The notes beneath the pieces were generated by a model. The model was not told the origin of the DNA. It ran no database searches and worked only from the letters and a program-made list of their open reading frames with translations. This document shows, piece by piece, positions 46,921 to 57,289 of a stretch of 64,000 bases of DNA. How positions within the stretch are numbered: the stretch's first letter is position 1; each line of letters opens with the position of its first letter. The stretch is taken from assembly GCA_009103225.1 (NCBI GenBank), contig RHPI01002264.1, positions 284,518-348,517 of the forward strand, written 5' to 3'. Source of the DNA: Chlorokybus atmophyticus (Eukaryota > Streptophyta > Chlorokybophyceae > Chlorokybales > Chlorokybaceae). The position numbers and the translations under genes are program-made.

Positions 46921-47945
46921 GGCTGCAACATCTCCTCCTCCACCATGTTCACGCGTCCACCGCTGCGAGCGTTGCGGGCATGTGCAGCAGACTTTGCCTT
47001 ATAGATAGGGCAGTTGGAGCGCACGTGATCAGCAGAAGAGCACTCCCAGCACTTCCGAACAGCCTTGGCAGCCTCCCGACCCTTTGGGGCCTTCATAGCA
47101 ACATGGAGCGCACCCAATTCCATTGGAGTTGGTCCCAAGCCAGCCCCCTGAGCTGCTGCAGCTCCCGAACCAGCCCCAACAGATGCGTATGAGCGATACG
47201 AACCTCCACGGAAGTGATTGTAATGTCCACGATCAGTGTTTTTGGCAGCCCCCTTGAAGTACAACACGTCCGTGCGCTCAGCAATGCGAATGGCCTCCGC
47301 GAGAGTCTTGGCGTCACGAAGCTCAACTTCCTTGCGACAAAGAGTCTTCAACCCGCGCGTGTAGCGGTCCAGCTGCTCCTCCTCAGTCATGTTCGGTACA
47401 GAGAGCACAAGACGCTGAAACGCAGAGGTATAGGCCATCACGGACTGCGTTTGCACAAGCGTAGAGAGCTGGTCGCGTGCCGTCTTCACACTCTCCACCG
47501 GTACGAACTGTTTCTTCACCTCAGCAGCCAGCTCAGCCACGGTAGTGAAAGGAACCTCAAGACCAGCTTCCACACGAGCACAACGATGACGCCACCACAC
47601 AAGTGCAGCTCCCTCAAAGAAAGTAGCAGCCACATCGACACGGAGATGTATAGGTACCTCGGTGAGCTTTAACCATGTCGAAACGGCAAACACCCACTCC
47701 TCCACACAGTCACCGTCCCTCTGACCCTTGAATGGCTTTGGTTTTGGTAGCTTCACATGACGAGAGGCTGATGGGGCAACCACAGGAGCTGTAACGGGCG
47801 TGGACGCGCGCGCTTGCGCCATGGCTTGTTGAAATTGTGCCGCTTGAGCTTGGGCAGATGCTTGGACACGTTGCAGCTCCTCATGAGCAGCTACCAGCAC
47901 TTGCTGAAGCTCCACAACACGTGCATCATCCATGGTAGCGTCCAT
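46899..47945 (-). CDS. Chromovirus I Gag
   Basis: Intact 348-residue frame from ATG at 47945 to TAG at 46899-46901. An N-terminal coiled-coil-like, Gln/Ala-rich segment ([20 protein letters not shown]) precedes a basic [10 protein letters not shown] and the conserved retrotransposon gag core ([36 protein letters not shown]). The knuckle [14 protein letters not shown] fits CX2CX4HX4C. Forms the capsid that packages element RNA. The stop is bypassed by the -1 signal at 46914-46920 to make Gag-Pol. Confidence 0.92.
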   Translation of the reverse strand: MDATMDDARVVELQQVLVAAHEELQRVQASAQAQAAQFQQAMAQARASTPVTAPVVAPSASRHVKLPKPKPFKGQRDGDCVEEWVFAVSTWLKLTEVPIHLRVDVAATFFEGAALVWWRHRCARVEAGLEVPFTTVAELAAEVKKQFVPVESVKTARDQLSTLVQTQSVMAYTSAFQRLVLSVPNMTEEEQLDRYTRGLKTLCRKEVELRDAKTLAEAIRIAERTDVLYFKGAAKNTDRGHYNHFRGGSYRSYASVGAGSGAAAAQGAGLGPTPMELGALHVAMKAPKGREAAKAVRKCWECSSADHVRSNCPIYKAKSAAHARNARSGGRVNMVEEEMLQPGNGSPQ

Positions 47946-48019
47946 AAACAGAGAAATACCTCACACACCAAAGAGATAGTTAATATCCCCTTAAAACAAG
48001 AAACCCAACCCCTCCAAGG

Positions 48020-48031
48020 GCTCCGATACCA
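48020..48031 (-). other. Primer-binding site of chromovirus I
   Basis: Minus-strand TGGTATCGGAGC, one base inside the 5' LTR, is one change from the common TGGTATCAGAGC complementary to the 3' end of initiator methionine tRNA. Confidence 0.85.
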
Positions 48032-48032
48032 C

Positions 48033-48673
48033 TGTAACGATGCTCGTGCTCACATACACAGCACACAAGTCATACAACACATGTGTGCAGCTGAGCACAA
48101 TCTTCACACCGGAACCTCGCCTTCACTCGCGCACGCACGCACGCGTCGAGCGCGCACACGCACACGAACACTACTACTTCTCACGCCAAGCAAGAACGCA
48201 GCAGTGTGCCTTGGACCACAACTCCCTCAAGCATGCACCAGCATACTCACAGCAGAGAGCAGAAAACAAAGTTGGTTGCATTACACAGGGTTTTTCTATT
48301 TATACAAGCACTTAGGAAGAAATAGCCTAATTAACAGGCATTTCATTATTCACTACCAAATCCAAAGGCAGGTCCAAGTGCAGGCTCCCCACCACGCGCG
48401 TTGGGCCTTCGGCGGCTGTGTGACTGTGCAGTCCGCGTCACCTGGCACTGCACAGCGCGTGTCCAGTCAGCGGCTGTGTCACAACCGCGTGGCAGGTGGG
48501 TCACGTCGCCGAATTAGCTGCTGTCGAGCAGGTCGCAGGCGAGTCGCGCGCGGCAGCAGGGCAGGCGCCACATGGGCTTAATAAAGCTCATAAAAGCCCT
48601 CATCAAGCCAGCAAAAAATGCAAAATAAGTACTTTATGTACAATAAAATACAAAAATGCCCCAGGCTGTTACA
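48033..48673 (-). repeat. 5' LTR of chromovirus I
   Basis: 641 bases, TGTAACGATG to GCTGTTACA, about 99% identical to the 3' LTR by eye. Contains an AT-rich stretch with ATTTATACAAG; no certain TATA box. Confidence 0.95.
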
Positions 48674-49934
48674 GTGGTGGAACTAGGCGACCAACCGCTG
48701 AACGAAGCGACTCTCCAATTCACGTGCATCAGCCATTCGCTGAGCGCACAAGGACAGCAGGTCGACAGCCAGTGCTCCCAGCCAGCCATGAGTCTCGATG
48801 GCTAAACGGATGAATGTGTCGGAATTGGCGTGATCGCGGTACTTGGCCTTCTTCTCGCGCTCCGCTGCCATTACCCCCGCACTCGGACGTGGCCGGCAGG
48901 CCGTAACTGTCACGTCCAAGTAAATGCGACTGACACGACCTGACTCGCAAGCCACACTGTCCATACGCCTCCCCTGTTGCTCATTTCCCAACAGTGGTAG
49001 TACACCTGTCACCTCACATCTCACGGCGTAGCCCGCCTCCCGTAATAATCGCAGCGAAGGTGTCGCGCAGAGCGTCATGAGTAGCTATGCGGTGCCCGCC
49101 CCGCATGCACATAAACAAGTGAGCATCCCTCACACTCAGCAGCCGATGACCACATGCACAGAAACGAATGTGCGCCAGCAGAGGGTGTGGTAAGGCCAAG
49201 ATGTGACGCACTGCAGTGCGATACTGAGCAGCGGACATGCGCAAGTCGTCTCGCACAAGTACCGCCAACAACCAAGCACCTGCACCAATGCCCGCTGTCA
49301 ACTGCAACCGGTGCACGTTACTGTGGCCGCTGGCTAGGATGAAGGACGCTCGTGTACTAGCATCAATGCATGAAGCCAGCTTCTGCTGAAGACGTCTACT
49401 CTGTGAGGTCGCCAACGCCGCAAATGATGTCTGCTGCAATGAATCTGATGGTAATAAGGATGCAGCGAGGCAAAGGTCGTGATGGATAGGCAAGTCTCCC
49501 ACAGCAACATGGTCAATAGCAGGCCTCAAACGCTCGTCACAACGCGCAGCCGCCAAGCGCGGACGCATCACACTAGCCACCAACCCCCAACCTCCTATGA
49601 ACGCCGCCGGTGCAACAGCAGCTGCACGCCGGAGTCCCACACCGCCCAAGGTCACAGGTAACAATAATTGGAGGAGCGCACTTTCGGACATATCGAGCGG
49701 GGCTGGCGCGTGCATCAGCATCAAGAAAGCGTTGCAAATAGTGGTATTAAACTCGAACGACTGCGCAATGAAGGCCGGAGTGGGAGCCACCGTGCGTATG
49801 AGGTACGAGGGGCGTGCGGCGACACAGTGTGTAAAAATCAATGAGGCCACCTGTGTGTCACGCATGCGGAGCAGCGCAGAAACGATGGCTGTCGCGTTCG
49901 ACACGACAGCTGTCGTTTCTTTGTTTGCTGACAA
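48674..49934 (-). pseudogene. Non-LTR element C-terminus: thumb, knuckle, endonuclease-like domain
   Basis: The thumb region has LPVTLGGVGLRRAAAVAPAAF. Next comes a Cys/His cluster CACGHRLL with AHLFMC and GGHRIATHDAL, matching the CCHC knuckle of R2-type proteins. After a frameshift near 49030, RMDSV and YLDVTVTACRP look like the R-x-D and D-V-x-V core of a PD-(D/E)XK nuclease, then EREKKAKYRDHA and ETHGWLGALAVDLL. The frame reaches a TAG at about 48690 where relatives would be expected to have an aromatic residue, then continues across the insertion into 42555-42377. Confidence 0.7.
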
Positions 49935-51364
49935 AACTCCACAACTGAAGATGGTGACCCCACAAGTATACCTAATGGATGAAAGCCATCAGACTCCACG
50001 CACACTGTTGATGGGAACACGCTCGGAATCGCCGACTCACTGAAAAGCAGTGACTTGTCCCACCGCACCATTACACCAACAGCAGCAAGCGCAGCGCACA
50101 CAGCCTCCGCCGCCTCAGCCACGTCAGATGGAGGCCCCCATGAAGAAGCTGTCATCCGCATCGGCACCGCCACATTGGGGAAGCGAGCGATGGTCCGAGT
50201 CACAACATCGGTGTCATCCGCATACAACAACCCTGCTAATGAATCCCCCTGCCGAGTGCCAGTGCACGAATCAATGCGCTCAACACCGGTCCCCCTGGAG
50301 TAAAATAATGCCGTCGGGGAACTGTAAAACTGCCTCAGGAATGGGATCAGACGCGCAAAGGGACTCGTGCGCAGCAGCACGAACATAGCCGTCCGGTCAA
50401 CCGTGTAGAATGCATTGGCGATGTCAAGTTGAAAGCCCACATGATGTGGATGCGCCTGCAGATAGGTGCGAACGCTTTGGGCCACAATCTCAGAGCCACC
50501 CTTGGTTGCCACGCCAAACTGCCATGGCTTCAAGTGGGTGCAAGCCACATCATGAATAGCAGCAGACAATGAGCGCCCCACCATCTCCTCTGCAAAGTGT
50601 CACCGATGGCAATGGGACGGACACCACCGGCAGACTTCTGTAATGCCAGAAGTCTGCACGCTGCCATTGAAGAGGCTATGACAGACGGCATGCGCCCTGC
50701 AGCAATCAACGAACGAACACACGTGGTGCAATGCAGCCAGTGAAGCACTGTGACCATCCAGGAACAACTGTCTGAGGTGATCGTAAGACATGCCAGAGGG
50801 TCCCGCCGCTGCCTTGCGTGGTGCGGTTGCCAAAGCCGTGCGAAACCCTGATAAGTCCAACTCCACGGGCTCATCGGGCAGGCAAGAAGGCAACCAGTCA
50901 GGCAACACGGTGAAAGCCGAAGGATGAAGACGTCGAAGTTCAGCAATGGTGTGGTCAGTGTCTGGTGCTGGTGGAGAAGGAGTCAGTGCTGCACATGCTC
51001 GACGCAACTCCCCTGCTCTGCCCAACATCTCCGCGCACAAGATGGCAGCATCAGCAGCTGCCTGTTGTTGCCGTTGGCGTGGATGTGATGCAGCATATGT
51101 TGCTGCTGCGTGCCTGTCCTTCAACAATGACTCCTCTCCCATCATGAACCTCTTTGCTCGTTGCAACGCGCGAATGGCTTGACCATGTGACCATGCTCCA
51201 GCTCGTGCCAACGGGGACAATAATAGTCGAGGCCACATCAGCAGCAACGTCCAGCCGGTGGCGTCGTTGGCATCACAACCAATGCGGTGTGTACAAACGG
51301 ATAGTGCGCGCGCAAGGTCCATGCGTGCAGCATAGGGGATATGACTGATGAAGCCGACCACCAT
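49838..51364 (-). pseudogene. Non-LTR reverse transcriptase
   Basis: RT blocks in order: APRKAAAGPSGMSYDHLRQ, ALQKSAGGVRPIAIGDTLQR, FGVATKGGSE, GFQLDIANAFYTVDR (block A, first catalytic Asp), TRQGDSLAGLLYADDTDVV. In intact relatives about 20 residues separate GDPL and the YADD box; here they abut, so this copy has a deletion removing the palm helix. Frameshifts lie near 50640 and 49890. Confidence 0.8.
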
Positions 51365-51870
51365 CTGGCTTCAACTCATGCAGCAAGTCAACGGTGGTCA
51401 ACCAGTCCCATGCTGCAATCGGGATGTGCTGGTTGACAGGTGCTGACTGAGGCATCTGCTGTGTGCTCACAAGATGACGACGCACATCGTTACGTGAGCA
51501 AGCGCGATGGTGTGCGTGAATGCCACGAGAAGTGAAACACTCCCCACACATGTCACAACGCTGATCACGGGCTGCTGTGGCACGCTGAGCAATGGCCCTG
51601 AACATGGGGCTGAACAACAGGAGCATGGACTGGTGTTGATGGACCAGCATGTGGATGTGCTACATGTTGCTCACTTGCATTGTTGCCATTAACTGCTGGC
51701 GTGAGTTGCTGCACTGCAGCCTCCGTTGATGACGGTGACATCATCAACAAGCTGGACTGCATCACCTTGACGCCAAGGACGCCGTATGAAGGACTGCAGC
51801 CGCTCTGAAGCTGCTGCACTAAAGGACGTGTGACTGGTGTTGGCACTGGAACTGCTGACTTCGTCGTCAA
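51273..51870 (-). pseudogene. Non-LTR element N-terminus with zinc finger
   Basis: A frame carries CDMCGECFTSRGIHAHHRAC, a CX2CX12HX4C finger like those that bind target DNA in R2-type elements. Upstream frames are Ser/Pro/Ala-rich. Frame changes separate it from the 5' region (51870-51565) and from the RT. Confidence 0.6.
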
Positions 51871-52187
51871 AATCCGCCGCTGCGTCCTGGAAGATGTCGC
51901 TGCTTACGCCACCAGCAGCAAAGGACGCGTCGCTCGCTGTGACAGACGCGTGGTGCTGGCCGCCGCCATCTTCAGCATGTTCACCCCCAAGACCTCCCCT
52001 TGCGCTGCGAGCAGCCTGGCCCGGAGCTTGAGGAGCACGTGACCTCAATCTGGTTGCGAGTTGCAAACCAGGTCGAGGTCTGCCGCCGCTGCTGCCGTTG
52101 GTAGCACTGCCGCCTCCACCTCCACGTGGACTAGCGGCATGCACAGGTGCTCTAGGCCTCACGGCACCGGAGACTCTCCTAACTACC

Positions 52188-52251
52188 GCACTGTAGCTAC
52201 AGTGCTCGTCACCCTCCAGGCTACTATAGTAGCCTGGAGGGTGACGAGCAC
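52188..52251. repeat. Two overlapping perfect palindromes (18 bp and 50 bp)
   Basis: 52188-52205 is self-complementary (GCACTGTAGCTACAGTGC). 52202-52251 is a 50-base, zero-loop perfect palindrome whose left arm begins GTGCTCGTCACCCTCCAGG and centre is CTACTATAGTAG. They lie in the 5' coding-like part of the R2-like element, about 110 bases upstream of receptor pseudogene C. Confidence 0.95.
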
Positions 52252-52292
52252 GCCGCCCATACCCTCCGGCAGAGTCCACAGGTGCACTCATA

Positions 52293-54770
52293 TTGCGTGG
52301 TGTCTTTGCAGGAGTGGACGTATGGCTGGCGTTCCGTGCAAGTGAGCAGCATGCCGCGGTGTGTGCGATGCTGTTACTAGCCCTCCTCACGTTCAGCACC
52401 ATTCCCAGGTGTGAGCAGTCACTGCCACCAACATGTACTGCATTTGACATTGTCAACCCAAATGGCACACACCAAGTAGATTCGAAGCTGTGTGGTGGTG
52501 TGCTTCACTGATGACAAGCTGACGATCAGTCTTGCACTGACCTTGCATCTGTCATCGTAACGATGTGTCGCGATGCAGCGCGCAAGCGCAAGACTGCCCA
52601 AGTGGCTGCACCTTGTCGACAACCAGACGCAAATGCTACCCGTTCAATTTGACTACATCAACGTTTGAATCTGCAGACACGAACAGCGCTCTCTACCTCC
52701 CTCTAGAGATCTGTACTGCCCTCCCTTCCACTTTTGTACCCTCCCCAACCTCGCGCGGGCATACTTGTATTCAGCTCACAGCAACACACTGCCACACGCT
52801 CAGGCATTTGCAATCCGAGGCGCCACAGTGGCCTTCCCAACCAGCGCGGAGGAAGATGCTCAGCTGGTGGCCTTGTCCTATGGTCAGGTACAATTGTGTT
52901 CTAGGTCCAAAAGTCGCATAGTTGCAGCTGCCACATGCCTGCAATTCGGGAATCTGGGGTTGGTTGCATGCAAGGCATTACTTACGCTCTGATCATGAGG
53001 TCGCATATGTATTCACAACGACCTACTGTTAAACTTTAAAATTTGGGTGCAGGCAATTTGGATTGGAGTCTCTCAGAATGGGACCTGTTCTGCTGGCGGG
53101 TACGCTTTGCAGCTTCGCGTCACAGATGATCTTGACATGATGTAGAGCCACACTCACAGTCTTGACCGTGAACAATGATGATAATGTGCATTTCTTGGGC
53201 CAAGCCACAAGCCAGAGCCCAAGGCCAGCAAGGGCGGGCTCCCAACCCCAAACCAACCAGCGACCGACCAACACACGCATTCATCATCACCAACAGCGAA
53301 TAACATACGTTGTTAGGAATCGCAAGTGCAGCAATTGACGCTATTGTGTCTTGTCTTTCAGTCTCTGTGCCAACAGATGCGTCTGCACCAGCTGCCCAAC
53401 ATGCAGGTGAGAGGATGTACACACACGTCCTGACATACTTTGCGCCATATGCATGCACTTGGATACACTCCATCTCACACGATGGTAATGACGGACACGA
53501 TAACCCTTAAAAAGCTTCTTGAAGTCTCTGCTGCGGAGCGGAAGCACATCGATGCAATGTTGATGGCGTCTTGCTTTCATGAGATGCACAGGCATGCATG
53601 TGTGTGGGCCAACATGGATGAATCCTATGCGTTGAGCGAGGTGCAGCATGCATATGTCTGCGCAAGCCCAGCCATCATCATGATGTTTTGTGCGTGCCTC
53701 CCGCACCACATCACAATCTCCGCACAGACCGTGAGAGACAAGGCGACGACGTGCCGCGAGTGCGAGTGCGCGTGCGACTTCCGACAGTACCCCAACGGCG
53801 GTGTACTCACGTACACCAACTAGACTGGCGATTGCTCTGGGGTGTTTTTCCCCGACAACACGGGCTGTGATTCCCACGAGTGGGTGGTGCTTATTACGTG
53901 GGCTGCTGGTGGCTGGAACGACATCGCTAACAATGGCAATTCTGACAGATTGTTGGTGAATGTTGGTGAATGTGAGTGCCCTCCATGCCCTCCTTTCACA
54001 CTGTCACTTTACCCGTCATGTACCACCAGGGTTACGCGAGTCATATGCGCATGCATACGGGAACATTGTTTGCGTAGTGTGAATGTGTGCATTAACACCT
54101 GCCGACATTGATTACAGGACACTGCTTGCGCTTGTACGGTCTGTGCACGCTCACCATTTGTGTGCTTTGCCGTGTACCAGTGCAGCTCCCCTCAACCCCA
54201 CCACCACCGGTTGCCCCTGCACCCGTACCAGTGCCCCCACCCCTCCCAACCCCCCAAGCACCTGATGCCTCCAATGCTCCTACCCCTGCACAACCTGCAA
54301 GTTCAAAGGGGGGAGGGGGCAGTGGCGCAACCATCGCCGTGGCCGTAGTTGTGCCACTCCTTGTGGTTGTGTGCATCGTCGCAGCTGCCGCACTGCTGTA
54401 CTGCTATTGGTGGAAGCCGTGTAACCGCACACGCATGCGCACGCCTCCTCCTCCTTCTGCAGCTGACTCCTTCCGCTCCCCAAAGTATGCACGAGGGCAG
54501 GAGACCGGCGCAATTAACATTGTTGTGACCAACGCGAGCGCTCCATACGGTTATGCGCACCCAAAAGGTGACTCACTCGGAGTGCATGCCGAGCAGCAAC
54601 ATATACTGGTGCCAGAACTCATGCATAGTACCAACCCCCCTCCCTAAGTCTTTCTCTCTGGCAGCAGGGTCGCTGCCAGATGATGCCGTTATTGTTGTTT
54701 GCGTCGGCTGTCAAGACCGGCAGCTGTCGCGCATTGCTTCAGCTGCAGGCAACTTTGGCCCCTTCGTGGG
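52293..54770 (+). pseudogene. Lectin-type receptor C, broken, kinase lost
   Basis: Paralogue of receptor B on the opposite strand. Signal peptide MLLLALLTFSTIPRC is reached from ATG 52368; the position matching B's start (52322) is out of frame after a small deletion. Lectin-like exons: about 52571-52680 (DCPSG, KCYPFN), 52806-52880 (ATVAFPTSAEEDAQLVALS), 53049-53130 (IWIGVSQNGTCSAGGYALQL), 53690-53975 (CDFRQYPNGGVLTYTN, TAG at 53821 where B has the Trp of TNWT, then EWVVLITWAAGGWNDI). 54108-54571 encodes the Pro-rich stalk and helix [20 protein letters not shown]. The next exon begins like B (AGSLPDDAVIVV, DRQLSRIASAAGN) but becomes unrelated sequence at about 54750, before the glycine loop. 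No kinase exons remain. Confidence 0.75.
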
Positions 54771-55819
54771 CAGCCTGAAAGGTTCTCGGCCACTCTTACC
54801 TGGACAAGTTGGGCTGCGAGTCAGTCACTTCACGAGCTCCAAGAGCTGGTGCCCCCCCNNNNNNNNNNNNNNNNNNNNNNNNNNNNNNNNNNNNNNNNNN
54901 NNNNNNNNNNNNNNNNNNNNNNNNNNNNNNNNNNNNNNNNNNNNNNNNNNNNNNNNNNNNNNNNNNNNNNNNNNNNNNNNNNNNNNNNNNNNNNNNNNNN
55001 NNNNNNNNNNNNNNNNNNNNNNNNNNNNNNNNNNNNNNNNNNCGTACTGCTTCTGCCCCCCCCCGCCTTGTTCGCTGGATGACAAGCGGCGCAGCCCTCA
55101 TGGCAGCCTTGGGGCTGTCAACCAAGCACCTACCAACGCACTGGAGACGCATCTTCCAGTCTTGGATGGCAGTCCGCCCCTCCCAACCCCTTGAGCCGGA
55201 CTCCTACGATGCAGTTCGCCGTCAACCCCTTGTTTTGAATTCCAGCATCATCACTGAGCAGGATGTGGTGCTGGTCTCCACTAGTTCCTCACGTGCATAG
55301 TGGCGACAATGGGTGACGGTGGAGTTCCTTACAATCCGCTACATCTGGAGCCCCATCCGGCGTCAACTTGATTCTCCATAGGATGTGCACAGGTGGCTCC
55401 CGCACTCCTCCCTTCAACAGGCACAATCTCAACTTCAACTTCTCATCAACTACATCCCGCCATCATGGCGCCAGCTCCTCTCCGAGGGAGTGAGCTCCCC
55501 CCACCCGGGAGAATGGTGGGGAGTTCCCGACCCCTCCTCACGCATCTTCCGAGCTATCTACGTTGAGCACACCTTTCACCAACGCAGCACGGGCATCTCC
55601 TTTCAATTGATAGAAGATGAAGCCGATACTCTCTCCTCTCCATCTCCCGGCACCCTCCTCAACAACTATCTGGTTCGCCTGCGCATGCTCCCACCCCCAC
55701 AACGCTGGCGCTCTCTCTCCACAACGCCTCAACCCAGCCCACTTGTGGACCCGTTACTCGTTCTTAATACACACCCCTTGACTTGTGTGGAAAAAAAAAA
55801 GCACTCCTATAAGAAGTAG
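54750..55819 (+). pseudogene. LINE-like fragment replacing the kinase of receptor C
   Basis: After a 184-base gap, frames carry RWMTSGAALMAALGLSTKHL, THWRRIFQSWMAV, LVLNSSIITEQDVVLVS, INYIPPSWRQLLSEG and HPGEWWGVPDPSSRIFRAIY, with stops between (55298, 55379). The style resembles the region downstream of RT in plant/algal LINEs, but I cannot align it to a named family. A run of ten A lies at about 55791-55800. Could also be a different repeat. Confidence 0.35.
54859..55042. other. Assembly gap (184 N)
   Basis: Undetermined bases preceded by seven C. Sequence on either side may not be truly adjacent, so the junction of receptor C with the LINE-like fragment must be read with care. Confidence 1.
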
Positions 55820-56536
55820 CATGAGGGCGTGCTACATGGGGGAAGTGTGTTACGGCAGCCAGGGAGCTGGGCGTGATATATTAAAATAGAAATAGCCATA
55901 ATTACCACCATGGTCTTTCATGGCTTAGATGGCCGGACCCTTACCGTTACACCAGCCGTGGACGTGCACAATGTCCGTGGCTGATGTGTTTATATACTTG
56001 GGCGCTTAACATAAGGTCCAAGTGTTGACGTGGCAGCCCTTGACATGAGTCATGGTCAATGCGACCATGAAAACGCAAGTAGCCTTGGACTTGGATGTTC
56101 ACGGTCGAAGAGCAGCAAAGTGGGGGTGTATGAACAGCCTCAACTTTGCAAGTTGTAAGGCAGCTCAGCATGTGCATACTCGACTCTTGTGTGTGGGGTG
56201 CTTTATCTGGTTGTTCTTGCGGCTGTCCCCCTCACCCCATATCGGGTGTGATGTCCGTTGAGCTTTAAAGGTGTGTGAGGTGTACTTGAGTGTGTCCACG
56301 GTGTGGTGCAGAGACTTCCCATACAAGGTGCTATACCGTTGGTGTTGGGACTTCTACATGTAAGTCCCAATAGCTTGTGCATAAATTTGCCAAGCCGTAA
56401 AAAAAGTAAGTGGTATATATATACGTTACCACACTCAGCAAATGATGCAATCTAAGCCCTTTCCATGCACTTGACCATTGATGTTGCATTTGCAAACAAC
56501 CGTTAATGTGGCAAGGCAGCGGCCGATCCGCAGCTC
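55820..56536. other. Non-coding; includes repeat related to 35.2-35.5 kb
   Basis: 56165-56420 shares ordered short blocks with 35210-35530 (TTTGCCAAGCC, GGACTTC, GTAAGTCC). No gene recognised. Confidence 0.45.
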
Positions 56537-56835
56537 ATGACTTTACCAACCCCAAATGATATCAAAGACCAACGCGCCAATCCAATCCTTTGCAGTTCGA
56601 CCCCTGAAAGATGTAGTAGCACCTCCCAACATAATCAAGCGAATGTCCACCGGCTGCCTTGGTATGCCTTGCACGTTCTTTACGGTCCCCTCCGAGCATG
56701 GCTTCCACTCCTCGGGGCTAAGTCCCATGCCTTTCATAGCTCAGCAGAGTCTAGCACCAAAAATGACATGTTGTGCACCTGTATCCACTAAGACAACACC
56801 TGGCACGAAGCCTTTGATGTCCAGCTAAGCTATAG
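56537..56835 (-). pseudogene. Retropepsin fragment of a separate LTR element
   Basis: The minus strand encodes FVPGVVLVDTGAQHVIFGARLC, the D-T-G loop of a gypsy-type protease (given here in parts: VVLVDTGAQ, HVIFGARLC). A TGA follows, then GLSPEEWKPC and GALVFDIIWGW. Not continuous with the copia element to its right, whose own protease is at about 60 kb. Confidence 0.6.
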
Positions 56836-57289
56836 GCTGTCTCCGACGTCTAGCTAAATTATAGGTTAATGTGCCCCCCGAGGTTGTTCATCATTGCCAC
56901 ATGTGGCGAAATCTAATCTCTCCGGCCCAGTGGCGGGAAGCAGTGCCAGCATCCCTCCTACACTCCCTACACCTTGTGAGCTATACTCAGCTGATTGTCA
57001 GTATGTAAGCTTAGTTGTCTAGCTTACAGCCAAAGCTTTCCAACAAGCTAAGCCACGCCTCATAAGGCTAAGTATACGCGGAGTTCTCGCCGTTCTCCCA
57101 AGGCGTTGGTTGCGTCAGGCTGCGTCATCCTCATGACGAGCAAGTCCGGAGTCTCCTGCTTGGTCATACTCCGCGTAGTTGACTCGATATCTGTTACAGA
57201 CTCATGACTGATCAATGTCAGCTCATACTAATAGCAGTATCTTTAAGGCTCATGCCTTAGCCAATTCACAAGCTGACTGGACGGAGCAG

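Larger units (their letters stand above)
42556..48673 (-). mobile_element. Complete Ty3/gypsy chromovirus I, young insertion
   Basis: 6118 bases, LTRs at both ends, TSD GTGGT at 42551-42555 and 48674-48678. Order on the minus strand: 5' LTR, primer-binding site, gag, frameshift signal, PR-RT-RH-IN-chromodomain, polypurine tract, 3' LTR. By eye the LTRs differ at six substitutions and one A-tract indel over about 641 bases, so insertion is recent. Gag is intact; Pol has one nonsense codon and one frameshift. Inserted in the C-terminal coding part of the R2-like element. Confidence 0.95.
42377..52292 (-). mobile_element. R2-like non-LTR retrotransposon, split by chromovirus I
   Basis: Minus-strand order: N-terminal low-complexity region (52292-51689), C2H2/CCHC-type finger, reverse transcriptase, zinc knuckle, restriction-endonuclease-like domain, with the last 55 or so codons on the far side of the inserted LTR element (42555-42377). 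Removing 42556-48673 and one GTGGT copy rejoins the same frame. A single polyprotein with N-terminal finger and C-terminal nuclease is the R2/R4/CRE-type layout, unlike APE-type LINEs. Several frameshifts and an RT deletion show it is dead. Its 5' end abuts the first exon of receptor pseudogene C. Confidence 0.75.

Noticed and set aside
43193-48000. Large minus-strand frames as host genes
   Set aside because: Gag, protease, RT, RNase H, integrase and chromodomain motifs between two LTRs with a target-site duplication show a retrotransposon.
55846-55952. Small element bounded by TGTTACGG and CCGTTACA
   Set aside because: Ends are only roughly inverted, no target duplication is visible and the interior is unremarkable.
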